The notes beneath the pieces were generated by a model. It saw only the letters and a list, made by a program, of their open reading frames with translations, was not told the DNA's origin and made no database searches. The position numbers and the translations under genes were made by a program. Positions 5,477 to 6,807 of a stretch of DNA of 6,807 nt are shown here, piece after piece. Positions within the stretch are counted from its first letter, which is position 1. The number at the start of each line of letters is the position of its first letter. This DNA comes from Fidelibacterota bacterium (GTDB taxonomy: Bacteria; Fidelibacterota; Marinisomatia; Marinisomatales; UBA1611): assembly GCA_002717915.1 (NCBI GenBank), contig PBCV01000021.1, forward strand, positions 24,725 to 31,531, in the 5' to 3' direction.

Positions 5477-6807
5477 TTATTTGGATGGTATGAGTTTCAA
5501 GGTCTTCTCTGGAACTATTAATAGTTTATTTATGGATATATCCTTTTTCAACTGCAGTCGTCCAATCGTACTGCAGGGAACCGAATGAAGCATACAAATT
5601 CTTTGGAATTCCATTAACTCCCTTTCCCCAAGCAAAACCAGAGCTGATGCGTACGATTCCCCAAACAATAACTCTTCTGCCGTTAATCTGCTTGTGATGT
5701 GAATTTTAATGCCAAACTGGCCCTTAAGGTATCGGTACAGGGCCAATACGGTGCACACCAAACCGCCTTTCTCAATTGCCAGTGCATTTTTAATGACACT
5801 GGAAGATACTGACTGCACCAATGTTTGGTTAATATTGTATTCCATAATGCTGTCAAATGATTTTTGACCTGCAACATGAGATATCCCCGAAATTTCTTCA
5901 TAGAGTGAATGTTCTATTTCACCCTTCACACCTCCCAATAAGACTATAAAATCACTGGTATCATGGTTCCATTCAACCGATTCAATAGATGAACCAAGCC
6001 CTATCACCTGGTGCTGGTTCGGTTCAAGGGCATCCAGTATCCGCGTATCAGCCCTGTGCTTTAAATCAAATGCATGAATGGCTGATTGCTGACCTGCCAG
6101 GAAACGGGTATCACCTACATTGGTCATGACTCTTAATTCATCGATATGAGAACCCTGCAAAGCTATTTTACGCACCACATCAGCCACAGAACGAATACCG
6201 TAAAAAAATATATCTCTTCCTGTTTGAAGAGATCGCAGTTCTGAAACCTGTATAATACTCTGTTGGGTATCCCCAAAAATCTGTTTCTTTTGAACCTTGG
6301 GGTACCCTGCTTTGATCATTTTCTTAATGATGGTAAGCAGAGCGGGTTTTTTAGATGAATGTTTACTCAAACGCTGATGATCAGGCTTGAGGGTAGGACG
6401 TTCAATATCTTTTCCATGGAGGGAGATCAAAGTAAGTCCTTTTGGCCACCTGCGTTCATGTACATCAGAAAAATATAAGGTATGAACCGGTTCAGACCGT
6501 ATGCATCCAACTCTTTGGTATTCATATTTCATCCCATTCAAAAGACCCTTCAAAGCACTATCACTCGGCCCCTGGGATATGACAATGCCATCTCCTTTTT
6601 TATATCGTTTTGGAAAGGCAAGATCCAGTGATGCAGAGTTGGGAATCCTATTAAGAAGTTTTCGAAGATCTTTGCCATGATCCCCATCAAGGGCTATTCC
6701 TTCAACATAGAGTGCGGACTGGTTGAGTATATACTTAATTTTTTTCTCATTGATCAGTGTTTTTCCCGGTTTGGGAATTTTGATAAATCCCAATAACTGC
6801 TGACTGA
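5477..6807 (-). CDS. Diverged PurL-family (AIR synthase-related) protein, C-terminal part; probable pseudoenzyme
   Basis: The frame is open to the right edge with no stop, so the TTG at 6793 is not necessarily the start and the N-terminus probably lies outside the window. Numbering from that TTG (438 residues), the sequence follows PurL, which makes formylglycinamidine ribonucleotide in purine synthesis. Residues about 15-115 resemble its first AIRS C-terminal domain. Residues 150-275 resemble the second N-terminal domain (ALLTIIKKMIKAGYPKVQKK, SVADVVRKIAL). Residues 276-425 resemble the second C-terminal domain, with DFIVLLGGVKGEIEHSLY (281-298; PurL has LLGETRDELGGSEY) and ELLFGESYASALVLL (374-388). 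Key motifs are lost: HDxSDGG reads ALAIEKGG (337-344), and QDMGAAGL and DCLNFGNP are unrecognisable. Catalysis by this half is therefore unlikely. Family assignment is from remembered motifs, not a search. It could also be an exotic but active PurL. Confidence 0.62.
   Translation of the reverse strand, partial: SQQLLGFIKIPKPGKTLINEKKIKYILNQSALYVEGIALDGDHGKDLRKLLNRIPNSASLDLAFPKRYKKGDGIVISQGPSDSALKGLLNGMKYEYQRVGCIRSEPVHTLYFSDVHERRWPKGLTLISLHGKDIERPTLKPDHQRLSKHSSKKPALLTIIKKMIKAGYPKVQKKQIFGDTQQSIIQVSELRSLQTGRDIFFYGIRSVADVVRKIALQGSHIDELRVMTNVGDTRFLAGQQSAIHAFDLKHRADTRILDALEPNQHQVIGLGSSIESVEWNHDTSDFIVLLGGVKGEIEHSLYEEISGISHVAGQKSFDSIMEYNINQTLVQSVSSSVIKNALAIEKGGLVCTVLALYRYLKGQFGIKIHITSRLTAEELLFGESYASALVLLGERELMEFQRICMLHSVPCSTIGRLQLKKDISINKLLIVPEKTLKLIPSK

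Noticed and set aside
5471..5486. Inverted repeat ATCCAA-TTAT-TTGGAT at the stop of the PurL-like gene as a terminator
   Set aside because: The stem is only 6 bp with few G-C pairs, and the downstream minus-strand sequence has just a short TTTAA, so it is too weak to call.
5683..5901. A 72-codon minus-strand frame inside the PurL-like gene
   Set aside because: It is an alternative frame of a longer gene that carries recognisable PurL motifs.
6791..6793. TTG as the start codon of the PurL-like gene
   Set aside because: The frame stays open upstream to the window edge, and homology to PurL suggests missing N-terminal domains, so the gene is better treated as cut by the window.
1..6807. A mobile, defence or biosynthetic system hidden in the window
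   Set aside because: Every long frame is accounted for by housekeeping or metabolic families, and no transposase, integrase, toxin, nuclease or repeat array is seen.

Overview
This window is a compact bacterial chromosome segment with housekeeping content. Nearly all protein genes lie on the minus strand. Read in the direction of transcription (right to left) they are: a PurL-family protein cut by the right edge, an AT-rich intergenic region, a long-chain acyl-CoA synthetase and gpsA as a tight pair, tRNA-Arg(CCU), a membrane-anchored TPR protein, rimP, and the first 250 codons of nusA, cut by the left edge. The only clear plus-strand elements are tRNA-Leu(CAA) and a candidate small RNA with its own terminator, both right of the acyl-CoA synthetase.

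The organism is a bacterium of moderate to low GC. The rimP-nusA order is bacterial, several starts are TTG or GTG, and neither tRNA gene encodes its 3' CCA. The overall protein style would fit an uncultured marine lineage such as Marinimicrobia/SAR406 or another FCB-group bacterium. That placement is an impression and cannot be proved from this window.

Region 1-2110 is a translation/transcription block. A promoter overlapping the gpsA stop drives tRNA-Arg, and the TPR gene follows 34 bases later. A strong intrinsic-terminator hairpin then sits directly before rimP-nusA. A plausible promoter just upstream of that hairpin, and an alternative pairing that would break it, make the rimP leader the most interesting regulatory site on this side. 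NusA itself acts on hairpin-dependent termination.

Region 2118-4978 is a lipid pair. The acyl-CoA synthetase activates fatty acids and GpsA makes sn-glycerol-3-phosphate, the two inputs for glycerolipid synthesis. They are separated by 2 bases. A perfect 7-7-7 dyad near the synthetase start may be an operator.

Region 4979-5476 holds tRNA-Leu with a good promoter, then a promoter-hairpin-hairpin-T7 unit with no downstream plus-strand gene (an orphan RNA candidate), then about 170 bases of AT-rich simple sequence. Region 5477-6807 encodes a strongly diverged PurL (AIR-synthase fold) protein that has lost recognisable nucleotide-site motifs and is probably a pseudoenzyme. I see no CRISPR, transposon, phage or defence system here.
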